Assembly (NCBI GenBank): GCA_017999435.1
Contig: JAGNLV010000001.1
Span: forward strand, 491,450-555,449
Origin: Candidatus Zixiibacteriota bacterium
GTDB taxonomy: Bacteria; Zixibacteria; MSB-5A5; GN15; FEB-12
Direction of reading: 5' to 3'
DNA: 64,000 nucleotides
Positions 56,430 through 64,000 of the stretch are shown piece after piece. Position numbers and translations under genes: made by a program. Numbering within the stretch: the first letter of the stretch is position 1; every line of letters begins with the position of its first letter. A model generated the notes under the pieces. It saw nothing but the letters and a program-made list of their open reading frames with translations, had not been told where the DNA came from and did not search any database.

Positions 56430-57533
56430 ATGCACACAGATGCCAATCGAGAGCATCCGTTCGACGTGAAGCCCCTGCGGAAGCCAGGGGTGTTTGAGCG
56501 AATGCTGGGAAAGAGCCCTGAGGATAACGGCCTCATCGAGCTTCTAAATGCCCTTGGCGAGTCCGCAAACGTTCACGAAGTCCCCGAAACACTGATCAGT
56601 CGCCTGAATGAGAAGTACCGCTGTGACATCCAGGTCGAGTTCGCTTCCGACCTACAGGAACGTTATCGGGGCTTTCTCGCATGGTGCCTCAAAGACCGCA
56701 AGATCGACGGTAGCGAGGCTGACGATCTCGCCCACCTGCGTGTACTTTTTGGCATTTCTGACCGCCTGCACCAGAGAATATATCAAGAAACCGCAGAGGC
56801 GGTCTACGACCGAGCGATTTCGGAGATCCTCGCAGACGACTGCGTTACCGAAGATGAGAAGAGTTTCTTGAAAACTCTTGCGGCGGACATGAGACTTCCA
56901 GTCGATATTGAGCATCGTCTCTACCAGTCAAGGATGGAGTCTTTCCTCACGTCCAGAGTTCAAGAGGCTGTGGAAGATCGGATCTTGTCGCCAGATGAGG
57001 AAGAGGAACTCCACATACTGGCCGACAAATTGGGCATTCCCTTTCCGGAGAAGGCATGTGACGCAGATACGCTATCCCGTTGCCGACTCCTATGGAGGAT
57101 TGCGTTCGGCGATCCTCCATCCGTTCTTGTCTCAATTCGATTGCAGCGAAAGGAGCGGTGCTATTTCTCAGGACCCGTCGACTGGTACTAAACTCGTCGT
57201 ATGCGCCGAATCCGGTATGGGGGACCGGCTATTCGACTCAAGATCTGCAAGGGAGTTTACTGGCGGATGGCAGACTATGCAATCCAACCTGTCACCGAAG
57301 ATGTCTTGACGCACATCGACTCCGGGGTCATTTATCTAGCGAACCAGAGACTGCTGTTCACTGGCACAGAGAAGAACGCATCTCTACGACTATCAAAACT
57401 GCTCGACATTACCCCGTACAAGAACGGAGTGGTGCTTCTGAAAGAGAGCGGGAGAAGCCCATTCCTGCACTTCACCGACAACATTGACATATTCTCTGCA
57501 TGTTTGGCCCGAGCAATGCAGGATATCGCCTGA
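56430..57533 (+). pseudogene. TerB-like/PH-like protein interrupted by in-frame TAA
   Basis: Frame from ATG 56430 (TAGGAGGGAAG upstream) runs 253 codons to TAA at 57189-57191, then continues open in the same frame to 57533 (about 367 codons in all). Before the stop: helical repeats with acidic calcium/TerB-like turns (KDRKIDGSEADDLAHLRVLF, ADDCVTEDEKSFLKTLAADM, EDRILSPDEEEELHILADKL). Around it: LQRKERCYFSGPVDWY, stop, TRRMRRIRYGGPAIRLKICK. After it: a PH-like module (DSGVIYLANQRLLFTGTEKN, DITPYKNGVVLLKESG). The stop falls inside a continuous domain, so GAA/AAA/CAA to TAA is likely. Composition is less GC-rich than neighbours, suggesting acquisition. Confidence 0.65.
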
Positions 57534-57653
57534 GCGGGCATTAAAGCCAATCAAATGGAACGGGACGACTTCCGGCGGCCAGACCGGTTTCACCGCAGGC
57601 CTCCTCCGCTGCGCGTTCAACCCTCCTATCACCATGGCGGTCCGCCCCCTCCG

Positions 57654-58166
57654 TTACGCCCCCCGCCCGGCCACCCGCACCATTTGCCGGATCGCCCCCA
57701 AGTGGTACGCCGTGTGCGCCACGATCGCCAGCGCCCCATTGACCGCCCGCTCGTCGCGGAAATCCCCCAGCAGCGCACCGACCGCCTCGTACTCCTCCTG
57801 GAGGCGCCGCCGAAGATTCAGCCACTCCACCGGCGTCACCGCCGTCACCCGCCAGCTCCTCTTCCAGTCGAACTTCTCCTCCTTCCCCTGCACGTACGCC
57901 CGTGTCGCCTCGAGGTAGAACCGTATATGCTCGACCTGCCCGGCGATCGTTGTCCCCGCCCCCGTCCCGCCCCCCGCCCCCACGTCCTCCGGCGCAATCG
58001 AGATCGCCGGCATCGCCGCCGAGGCCTGCGCGGCATCGACCTTCTCCAGCGTCTCCAGCAGCGATGATCCTCCGTCCAGATAGATCCCCTCCACCTTCTC
58101 GAACGTCTCCCTCAAGAGCGTCCGCAGCGTCGTCCGCAGCCCCTCCCCGCCGGTCTCGTTGGCCAT
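57654..58166 (-). CDS. DinB-like four-helix protein
   Basis: 170 residues from ATG 58166; AGAGGA lies 6 nt before it and directly abuts an alternative ATG at 58172. Helical, with possible metal His at GQVEHIRFYL (about 78) and AHTAYHLGAIRQM (about 150-160), the H...H-x3-H arrangement of the DinB/YfiT superfamily. Many members are thiol-S-transferases (bacillithiol, mycothiol) or unknown. Large Gly/Ala-rich loop around residue 65. Confidence 0.75.
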   Translation of the reverse strand: MANETGGEGLRTTLRTLLRETFEKVEGIYLDGGSSLLETLEKVDAAQASAAMPAISIAPEDVGAGGGTGAGTTIAGQVEHIRFYLEATRAYVQGKEEKFDWKRSWRVTAVTPVEWLNLRRRLQEEYEAVGALLGDFRDERAVNGALAIVAHTAYHLGAIRQMVRVAGRGA

Positions 58167-58410
58167 AGACATTCCTCTCGCTTCCGTATGGGTCTTCGCT
58201 TGGGTGCTCCATCTTACTCCGGCTCGGCCGCCACGTCAATCACATTTCGCGACCCGCACCCGCCGGGCATCCGGTTTCGCCTCGGCCCCCGCGATTCGCC
58301 GAGCCGATCCTCCGGCCGGTGACCCGGGGAGCGCGCCCCCGGCTCCCGCCGGTATGCCTCGGTCAGACTACTTGTTATCCTGATATCCTTCCCCGCCTGC
58401 GAGACCGTCC

Positions 58411-58433
58411 CATCAGGACCAAAGCGGTCCTGA
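58411..58433. repeat. REP-like hairpin copy
   Basis: ATCAGGACC-AAAGC-GGTCCTGAC-type inverted repeat, same family as near 40.1, 42.4 and 60.2 kb. Confidence 0.6.
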
Positions 58434-58567
58434 CCCAATTATCCTGTTTCGCAGGGTTGTGCGGCGGGTGTCTCGACCGCCCGCGGCGCTCCCGAAACCC
58501 GCCCCGATTGAACGCTGACCCCCGGCCCCGCGTACAATTATCAGCCGCCGGGCCGCCAAAAGAGAGG

Positions 58568-58598
58568 TTGACTCGCCGCCTCCGCCCGGCGTTATATT
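58568..58598 (+). promoter_or_regulatory. Possible promoter of the PKD lipoprotein gene
   Basis: TTGACT (58568-58573) and TATATT (58593-58598) with a 19-nt spacer, or TTATAT with 18. Leader about 30 nt. Confidence 0.45.
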
Positions 58599-58634
58599 AG
58601 GCCATCAACCTGTTGCTGTGGGGATCCGGAAAAT

Positions 58635-60167
58635 ATGAACCGCGTTACACTCCTTCTGCCCGTCGTTGCCGCTGTCGCCTTGCTGGCCTGGGTCATCCCC
58701 GGCTGCGATGACCTCACCACCGAAACGGTCAACAACTTCATCGCCGGCCACCCGAGCGCCGAATTCGCTGTTACCCCCGATTCCGGCTGTGAGCCGCTCG
58801 CCGTCACGCTCGACGATCAGTCGGTCGGTCCGCGCGACGTCGCCGTCTGGTACTTCTATCGCGGCTCCTCGATCGACCCTGTCGACTCCATCGTGATGAA
58901 CCGCCGGCCCGGCGATTCCGCCATTCTCAACGCCGACACCGCCTATACTTTCGCCGAACCCGGCGTGTACGCCGTGCGCCTCACCGTCAACAACACCGCC
59001 ACCGAAGGCGTAGACTCCGAACAGAAAAAGAGGGCTGTCATCGTCGGCACCTCGGTGCTCGATTTCGGCGCCTCGGACACCGTCGTTTGCTCCGGCGCCC
59101 CCGTTACTTTCAGCCCCAACATCTACGACTGGGGCGCGGTCAACACCTGGAACTGGAGTTTCGGCGACGGCTCCTCGTCGGCCGATTCTGTCCCCACCCA
59201 CGTCTACCTCTCCCCCGGTACGTACAACGTCTCAGTCACGGTCGCGGGCCCCTGCGGCTCGAAAGTCATCACCGACACCGCCCTCATCAACGTCTTCGCC
59301 TCCCCCCAGCTCGTCGTCGAGACCGACACGGCCGAGGGTTGCCTGCCGCTGGCCGTGTCGTTCATGAACCGCACCATCCTCAATCCCGCCGACAGCCTCG
59401 TGCGCGACTCCGTCACCTGGAACGTCGGCGCCGGCTCTCCCGGCCCGCAGGACAGCATCCGCGTCACCTACCGCACGCCGGGGACATACGACGCCGTGCT
59501 GACTTACTACCTGAAAGCCACCCGCGCCGGCCGCATCTACTCGCTGGTCAAGGCCGACACGCTCGCAGGACTCATCACCGTGTGGGATTCCACCTCCGCC
59601 GACTTCGAGGCCGTCAACAGCCCCCTCGGCTGCTGGCGCTCCTGGTCGCAGTTCCAAATCCTCTTCACTCCGACCTACGCCGGTGACTTCGACTCCCTCA
59701 TCTGGCACTTCGGCGACACCTCCCTCACCGGCGACTCCCTCGTCTTTATCGATTCCGCCCTCGGCGAGACGCCCGTCAACCCGATCCACGCCTACACCTA
59801 CCCCGGGTACTTCACCGTCCGCCTCGATGCCTATGGACCGTGCGGCCACGACGTCAGCACCCGCCTCCATTACGTCGCTCTCTTCAATCCGATCCAACCC
59901 GACAGCGTCGCCTTCTCCATCGATCCTCCGGCCGGCGACACCTCCATGACCTTCACCTTCCAGAACCTCACCAACGGTATGGTCGACGACGTCAGTTGGA
60001 ACTTCGGTGACGGCGACGGGGCGATCGGCAACGATGTATCACACAAGTTTGTGATTCCCGGCGCCTACAAAGTCCGCATGACCGTGAGCAACGCCTGCGG
60101 CGCGGTCACCGACACCGTGGAGGTGGTCGTCGACTCCATTCCCACCGCACCCACTGGCGGCGGATGA
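58635..60167 (+). CDS. PKD-repeat surface lipoprotein
   Basis: 510 residues. Lipobox WVIPGC (Cys24). About five PKD-like beta-sandwich repeats; the clearest cores are WNWSFGDGSSSADSVPTHVY, SLIWHFGDTSLTGDSL and VSWNFGDGDGAIGNDVSHKF, each followed by a PGxYxVxxTV strand. Cys residues recur in several repeats (SGCEPLAVTL, EGCLPLAVSF, GPCG). An extracellular adhesive or spacer protein; no catalytic domain. Monocistronic between repeat-rich flanks. Confidence 0.87.
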   Translation: MNRVTLLLPVVAAVALLAWVIPGCDDLTTETVNNFIAGHPSAEFAVTPDSGCEPLAVTLDDQSVGPRDVAVWYFYRGSSIDPVDSIVMNRRPGDSAILNADTAYTFAEPGVYAVRLTVNNTATEGVDSEQKKRAVIVGTSVLDFGASDTVVCSGAPVTFSPNIYDWGAVNTWNWSFGDGSSSADSVPTHVYLSPGTYNVSVTVAGPCGSKVITDTALINVFASPQLVVETDTAEGCLPLAVSFMNRTILNPADSLVRDSVTWNVGAGSPGPQDSIRVTYRTPGTYDAVLTYYLKATRAGRIYSLVKADTLAGLITVWDSTSADFEAVNSPLGCWRSWSQFQILFTPTYAGDFDSLIWHFGDTSLTGDSLVFIDSALGETPVNPIHAYTYPGYFTVRLDAYGPCGHDVSTRLHYVALFNPIQPDSVAFSIDPPAGDTSMTFTFQNLTNGMVDDVSWNFGDGDGAIGNDVSHKFVIPGAYKVRMTVSNACGAVTDTVEVVVDSIPTAPTGGG

Positions 60168-60189
60168 CGCCCCCGGGCCGCCGAGTCGG

Positions 60190-60347
60190 CCCCCCGGATC
60201 TCTTGTAGGTCAGGACCCTTGCGGTCCTGACATCTTTCACCATCTATGGAAACCGCCCCCCGGATCCCTCGTAGGTCAGGACCCTGGTGGTCCTGACATT
60301 TTTGCCACCGACGCAAACACCCCCGTCAGGACCATAATAATCCTGGC
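60190..60347. repeat. Cluster of three REP-like hairpins
   Basis: Stems at 60209-60231, 60275-60297 and 60325-60347. The first two share the whole 45-nt element CCCCCGGAT(C)..C(T)CGTAGGTCAGGACCC, core, GGTCCTGACAT(C/T)TTT. They lie downstream of the PKD gene and beyond the etfA terminator. Confidence 0.75.
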
Positions 60348-60390
60348 ACGCACATCGCGCAAACCGCCGCCCCCGCAGCCAAACACAAAA

Positions 60391-60420
60391 AGGACGCCGA
60401 CCCGTTGGGATCGGCGTCCT
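60391..60420 (-). terminator. Rho-independent terminator of etfA
   Basis: Perfect 10-bp stem AGGACGCCGA / TCGGCGTCCT with a 10-nt loop, followed on the minus strand by TTTTGTGTTT, 30 nt after the etfA stop. Confidence 0.85.
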
Positions 60421-60449
60421 CTGCTTCACCCCGGCGCGGGCCGCGGGGT

Positions 60450-61427
60450 CTATCTGCGAAGTTCCGCCTGGAACCTCTTCGTCAGCGCCGGCACGATCTC
60501 GAACGCGTCACCCACGATGCCGTAGTTGGCGACGTTGAATATCGGCGCATCCTTGTCCTTGTTGATCGCCACGATCGTCCCGGCCGAGCGCATCCCGACC
60601 AGGTGCTGGATCGCCCCCGAGATCCCCACCGCCACATACAGCTTCGGGTTTACCGTCTTTCCCGTCTGCCCCACCTGGTGGCTGTAGGCGATCCACCCCG
60701 CATCGACAATCGCGCGCGAGGCCCCCAGCGCCGCCCCCATCGCATCCGCCAGCTCCTGCATCATCGGGATATGCTCCGGCCCCTTGATCCCCCGCCCCGC
60801 CGACACGATCACATCCGCCTCAGTCAGCGTCACCTTCCCCCCCGACTCGCTCTTGACCTCGCGGATGGTCGTCCCGGCCGGCCCGATGTTGACAGTCTCC
60901 GCGGCCACTTCTCCCGACCCACTCTTGGACTCGGGGTAGATCTTCGGCCGGATCGTCACAAACAGCGGCCCGCCCTGCTGGGCGGCGTTTCTCTTGATGG
61001 TCGACAGCACCGCCCCGCCGAAATGGGGCCGCACCGCCGTCACCGTCCCGTTCTCGGCGCTGATTTTGACCGCATCCGACACCATCGCCCCGCCGTTTTT
61101 GGCCGCCAGCCGCGCAAACAGCGCTTTGCCGTAGAACGTCGCCGGCCCCATCACGATATCCGGCGTGTGCCGGGCGATCAGCTCGGACAGGGCGGCCGTG
61201 TAGAGCTGGTCGTTGAAATGGCGAAGGTGCGAATCGCTGACTGCGATTACCTTGCCGCCGTTGGCCGCGCCCCCGCGGCCGGCGATTTCCTGCGCCATCG
61301 GCTCGGCGTTTTCGGCCATGATGACCGAGTTGATTTGGCCGCCGAGGCCTTTGGCGGCTTCGATGAGCTCATAGGTAGCCGACGCAACCTTATTGTCTTT
61401 CTGGAGCGCTACAACCAATACCTTCAT
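60450..61427 (-). CDS. etfA: Electron transfer flavoprotein alpha subunit
   Basis: 325 residues; GAGGAG five nt before ATG. C-terminal FAD domain with SAGRGIKGPEH (about 205), SRAIVDAGWIAYSHQVGQTG (about 240-259), VGISGAIQHLVGM and IVAINKDKDAPIF, all ETF-alpha hallmarks. Carries electrons from acyl-CoA and related dehydrogenases to the quinone pool as a heterodimer with EtfB. No etfB lies on either side in this window: upstream is a divergent DUF2075 gene, downstream a terminator. Confidence 0.95.
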   Translation of the reverse strand: MKVLVVALQKDNKVASATYELIEAAKGLGGQINSVIMAENAEPMAQEIAGRGGAANGGKVIAVSDSHLRHFNDQLYTAALSELIARHTPDIVMGPATFYGKALFARLAAKNGGAMVSDAVKISAENGTVTAVRPHFGGAVLSTIKRNAAQQGGPLFVTIRPKIYPESKSGSGEVAAETVNIGPAGTTIREVKSESGGKVTLTEADVIVSAGRGIKGPEHIPMMQELADAMGAALGASRAIVDAGWIAYSHQVGQTGKTVNPKLYVAVGISGAIQHLVGMRSAGTIVAINKDKDAPIFNVANYGIVGDAFEIVPALTKRFQAELRR

Positions 61428-61681
61428 GCCGACTCCTCTAAGTTAGCCAAGTCACTGGAGGGAATATATGGGGCGGCAATTTCGAGAGCAACTCTTTTGC
61501 ACGGCGGGGCAACTGAACCGAGGGGCGATTGGCACCGCGGCTGGCATGCGTGCCGCAATCTCAAACGGCCGACCGGAATCATTCTCGCCGGCCGAAAAAA
61601 CTTGCCTCCACCGCACCCACCCCCATACTTGTCGATTGGCGAGTACCGAAAGCGACGAGTCTTGGTTTGGGTCCGGCACAG
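61428..61681. other. Gap between etfA and the DUF2075 gene
   Basis: Holds the etfA Shine-Dalgarno and probably divergent promoters. The DUF2075 frame is open back to a TTG at 61529, but that stretch lacks family features. Confidence 0.45.
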
Positions 61682-63679
61682 ATGAAACAGCTTCCCTCTA
61701 CAGCGGTGCAGCGGTCGTGGTATGCGGCGCCCATTTCTCGGTTTTTGACTTCCTCCGAGGACCGGGTTCTCGCGGAGCTCCTACGCAACTCCACTTTCAC
61801 TATCCTGCAGGAGCAGCGTGATGCCTGGCTGGCCGAACTGGCTATCCTTCGCCGTGCCCTCCCCGACCGCTCCGGCATGCTCCATCTCGAGTTCTCCATC
61901 CCCCGAATGGGCAGCCGCGCCGATGCGGTTGTGCTGATCGACGGGATCGTGTTCGTTATGGAGTTCAAGATCGGCGCGAAAGTGTACTCCCCTGCGGACA
62001 TCGACCAGGCGTGTGACTACGCCGTCGACCTGAAGTACTTCCACGAAGGCAGCCATGGCCTCGCCGTGATCCCCATCCTCGTTGCGTCCGAGGCGTCCCA
62101 AGCGGTTACCGACATTCGCCCCCACGCGCGGGTACCCGGGCTTTACGAACCGGTTTGCACCAACGCATCGGGGCTTCAGCCTCTCGTTCATCGGCTGCTC
62201 GAAACGGTCCCCACGGCATCGGTGGATCCGGCCGCCTGGGGCGCGAGTCGTTATCGGCCGACGCCCACGATTATCGAGGCCGCCCGGGCGCTCTATGCCG
62301 GCCACCACGTCGCCGAGATCTCTCGTCACGATGCCGGAGCCATTAACCTGGGTGAGACCTCCGACCGGTTGCTCGCCATTATCGAAGAGACTCGGTCCCG
62401 AAAGCAGAAAGCCATCTGTTTCGTCACCGGCGTCCCCGGCGCCGGCAAGACCCTGGTGGGCCTCAACATCGCGACGAAATACAACGACCCGGGCAGTGAA
62501 CTCCACAGTACCTACCTATCCGGCAATGGCCCGCTCGTTGCCATTCTCCGCGAGGCCCTCGCCCGTGACATGGTGCGCCGTGAGAAGATGCAGGGACGGA
62601 AATTGCGGAAAACGGAAGCGACGACAAGGGTCAAGGCCTTCATTCAGAACGTCCACCACTTCCGCGATGAGTACATCCGGGATCAGCGCGCCCCCGTCGA
62701 TCATGTCGCCTTGTTCGATGAGGCGCAGCGGGCCTGGGACCGCCTGCAGACTGCCGCGTTCATGAAGAAGCGCTCCAAACAGGCCGGCTTCCCCTACTCC
62801 GAGCCGGAATTTCTCATCTCCTGCATGGATCGCCGCGACGATTGGGCCGTTATCGTCTGCCTTGTCGGCGGCGGTCAGGAAATCCACCGCGGGGAGGCCG
62901 GCATCGGCGAGTGGATTCAGGCGGTCCGGCGCTCCTTCGATCATTGGCATCTCCACATCTCCGACAGTCTCTTCGACACCGAGTACGCCGCCGGGCGTGT
63001 TCTCGAAGACATCAAGGGGCGCGCGCGTGTGAACTTCGTCCCGGACCTCCACCTGGGTGTCTCCATCCGGTCCTTCCGGTCCGAGAAAGTCTCGGCTTTC
63101 GTGAAACAGATACTTGACTGTGAGGCGGCGGCCGCCCGCGGTTTGCTCCACGACTTCATCGACCAGTATCCGATCCGCCTCACCCGCGACCTCGACCGCG
63201 CCAAGCAGTGGTTGCGCGATCAGGCGGTCGGCAATGAACGCTACGGCATCGTCGTGTCCTCTCAGGCCGAACGCCTGAAACCGCTCGCCATGGATGTACG
63301 CACACCCGTCAACCCGGTGAAGTGGTTCCTCGATGGCAAAGACGACGTGCGTTCCTCGTACTACCTCGAAGATGTAGCGACGGAGTTTCACGTCCAGGGA
63401 CTCGAGCTCGATTGGACTTGCGTCTCCTGGGACGGGGATTTCCGGTACGACAATCGGAGGTGGCAGCATTTCTCGTTCCGCGGCACCACGTGGCAGCGAG
63501 TCAAGCAGGAGCAGCGCAAGGTCTACCTCAAAAATGCCTACCGCGTCCTCCTCACCCGCGCCCGACAGGGCATGGTGATCTTCGTCCCCCGAGGCTCCGG
63601 CCATGACCCGACCAGAGATCCTCGCTTCTACGACAGCACGTACCGGTACCTTCAGGAGATCGGACTGCCGGAGTTATAG
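61682..63679 (+). CDS. DUF2075 ATPase with N-terminal nuclease-like domain
   Basis: 665 residues from ATG 61682; no Shine-Dalgarno, so the start is tentative. Residues about 80-100 (RADAVVLIDGIVFVMEFKIG) have the D...E-x-K layout of PD-(D/E)XK nucleases. Walker A is VTGVPGAGKTLVG (about 250), Walker B VALFDEAQRAWD (about 345), and a helicase motif VI-like NAYRVLLTRARQGMVIFVP lies near 620, as in DUF2075/superfamily-1-like proteins. The order nuclease-ATPase suggests a DNA- or RNA-targeting enzyme, plausibly defensive. It is solitary, divergent from etfA and flanked by a tandem repeat. Confidence 0.85.
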   Translation: MKQLPSTAVQRSWYAAPISRFLTSSEDRVLAELLRNSTFTILQEQRDAWLAELAILRRALPDRSGMLHLEFSIPRMGSRADAVVLIDGIVFVMEFKIGAKVYSPADIDQACDYAVDLKYFHEGSHGLAVIPILVASEASQAVTDIRPHARVPGLYEPVCTNASGLQPLVHRLLETVPTASVDPAAWGASRYRPTPTIIEAARALYAGHHVAEISRHDAGAINLGETSDRLLAIIEETRSRKQKAICFVTGVPGAGKTLVGLNIATKYNDPGSELHSTYLSGNGPLVAILREALARDMVRREKMQGRKLRKTEATTRVKAFIQNVHHFRDEYIRDQRAPVDHVALFDEAQRAWDRLQTAAFMKKRSKQAGFPYSEPEFLISCMDRRDDWAVIVCLVGGGQEIHRGEAGIGEWIQAVRRSFDHWHLHISDSLFDTEYAAGRVLEDIKGRARVNFVPDLHLGVSIRSFRSEKVSAFVKQILDCEAAAARGLLHDFIDQYPIRLTRDLDRAKQWLRDQAVGNERYGIVVSSQAERLKPLAMDVRTPVNPVKWFLDGKDDVRSSYYLEDVATEFHVQGLELDWTCVSWDGDFRYDNRRWQHFSFRGTTWQRVKQEQRKVYLKNAYRVLLTRARQGMVIFVPRGSGHDPTRDPRFYDSTYRYLQEIGLPEL

Positions 63680-63742
63680 AACTCCGCCAACCGTCATCCA
63701 CCGCTTATCCCGGCTCGGGTCGCATCACTGGCCCGCACGCGT

Positions 63743-64000
63743 CGTCGGTCGGGGCACGCCGTTGACCCGGGGACATCGTCGGTCGGGGCACGCCGTTGAC
63801 CGGCGAACGTCGTTGGCTGCAGAGCCCCGATGATCGCGGAATATCCTTGGTTGGCGAACCCCGTTGACCCGGCGACATCGTCGGTCGGGGCACGCCGTTG
63901 ACCGGCGAACGTCGTTGGCTGCAGAGCCCCGATGATCGCGGAATATCCTTGGTTGGCGAACCCCGTTGACCCGGCGACATCGTCGGTCGGGGCACGCCGT
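63743..64000. repeat. Hierarchical tandem repeat, 34-bp monomers in 102-bp units
   Basis: Starting at 63743, 34-bp monomers follow without gaps at 63743, 63777, 63811, 63845, 63879, 63913, 63947 and 63981. Three monomer types, beginning CGTCGGTCGG, CGTTGGCTGC and CCTTGGTTGG, alternate as a 102-bp higher-order unit whose copies are near-identical (63777-63878 and 63879-63980). The first monomer (63743) is a variant of the first type. The array continues past the right edge. 102 is a multiple of 3 and one minus-strand frame stays open (34-residue repeats), but no start signal supports a gene. Confidence 0.85.

Larger units (their letters stand above)
58167..58634. other. Intergenic region with one hairpin repeat and a promoter
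   Basis: About 470 bases between divergent genes. Contains the hairpin copy at 58411-58433 and the promoter at 58568-58598. No gene seen. Confidence 0.6.

Noticed and set aside
63705..63995. Repeat-protein gene on the minus strand (34-residue units)
   Set aside because: No start signal or signal peptide; the frame is open only because the 102-bp period is divisible by three. It would need sequence beyond the edge.
63743..64000. CRISPR array
   Set aside because: Monomers abut without unique spacers, and the apparent spacers are themselves repeated in a 102-bp cycle.

Overview
The window is GC-rich, almost fully coding bacterial chromosome. It carries a complete Tol-Pal envelope set, an Omp85-type outer-membrane protein, PorV-like outer-membrane barrels, a gingipain-type (C25) peptidase of the PorU type, secreted proteins with T9SS/FlgD-like C-terminal domains, a dockerin-like tail and a DGGGP-synthase-like UbiA enzyme. 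This combination points to a Gram-negative member of the FCB superphylum, most like candidate phylum Zixibacteria. The lineage is inferred from gene content; no rRNA gene is present to confirm it.

Layout. 1-3.8 kb (minus): a bat-type operon (BatD-like, MoxR ATPase, DUF58, TPR/SurA-like lipoprotein). 3.8-4.65 kb: UbiA-family prenyltransferase with its own, apparently leaderless promoter. 4.7-22.3 kb (minus): an eight-gene envelope/secretion operon running from a PorU-like C25 peptidase through an unusual PorV-like protein, an M6 metalloprotease, two DUF5683 paralogues, an NHL lipoprotein and a 1077-residue exported protein to an Omp85 protein. 22.6-27.4 kb (minus): catabolic genes (tryptophanase, lipoprotein, Zn-type asparaginase, citrate lyase alpha). 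27.6-34.5 kb: ABC-F ATPase, a beta-helix/dockerin gene broken by stop codons, peptide deformylase, a DUF2884-like protein, UPF0489 and two tiny lipoproteins.

34.7-40 kb (plus): tolQ-tolR-tolA/TonB-tolB-pal-cpoB plus one unknown gene. 40.4-48.2 kb: ligA, murI with a tiny membrane protein, an amidase, smpB, a stand-alone receiver, a PHA-regulator/phasin fusion and an isocitrate/isopropylmalate dehydrogenase. 48.3-52.9 kb (minus): two PorV proteins behind a propeller protein with a FlgD-like tail. 53-58 kb: a zinc-ribbon protein with a zinc-ribbon SPFH protein, a nonsense-interrupted TerB-like gene and a DinB-like gene. 58.6-64 kb: PKD lipoprotein, solitary etfA, a DUF2075 nuclease/helicase-like ATPase, and a 34-bp/102-bp hierarchical tandem repeat running off the right edge.

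Cross-cutting signals: (i) promoters of the form TTGNNN-N17-TANNNT are easy to see, and in front of ubiA-like, smpB, ligA and perhaps murI the -10 box lies 6-7 nt before the ATG with no Shine-Dalgarno, implying leaderless mRNAs; (ii) two genes are interrupted by in-frame stops (TGA and TAG in one, TAA in the other) with homology-like sequence continuing in the same frame; (iii) a family of GTCAGGACC/GGTCCTGAC intergenic hairpins recurs in the right half; (iv) one PorV barrel carries an insertion of about 590 residues with propeller and LysM segments.
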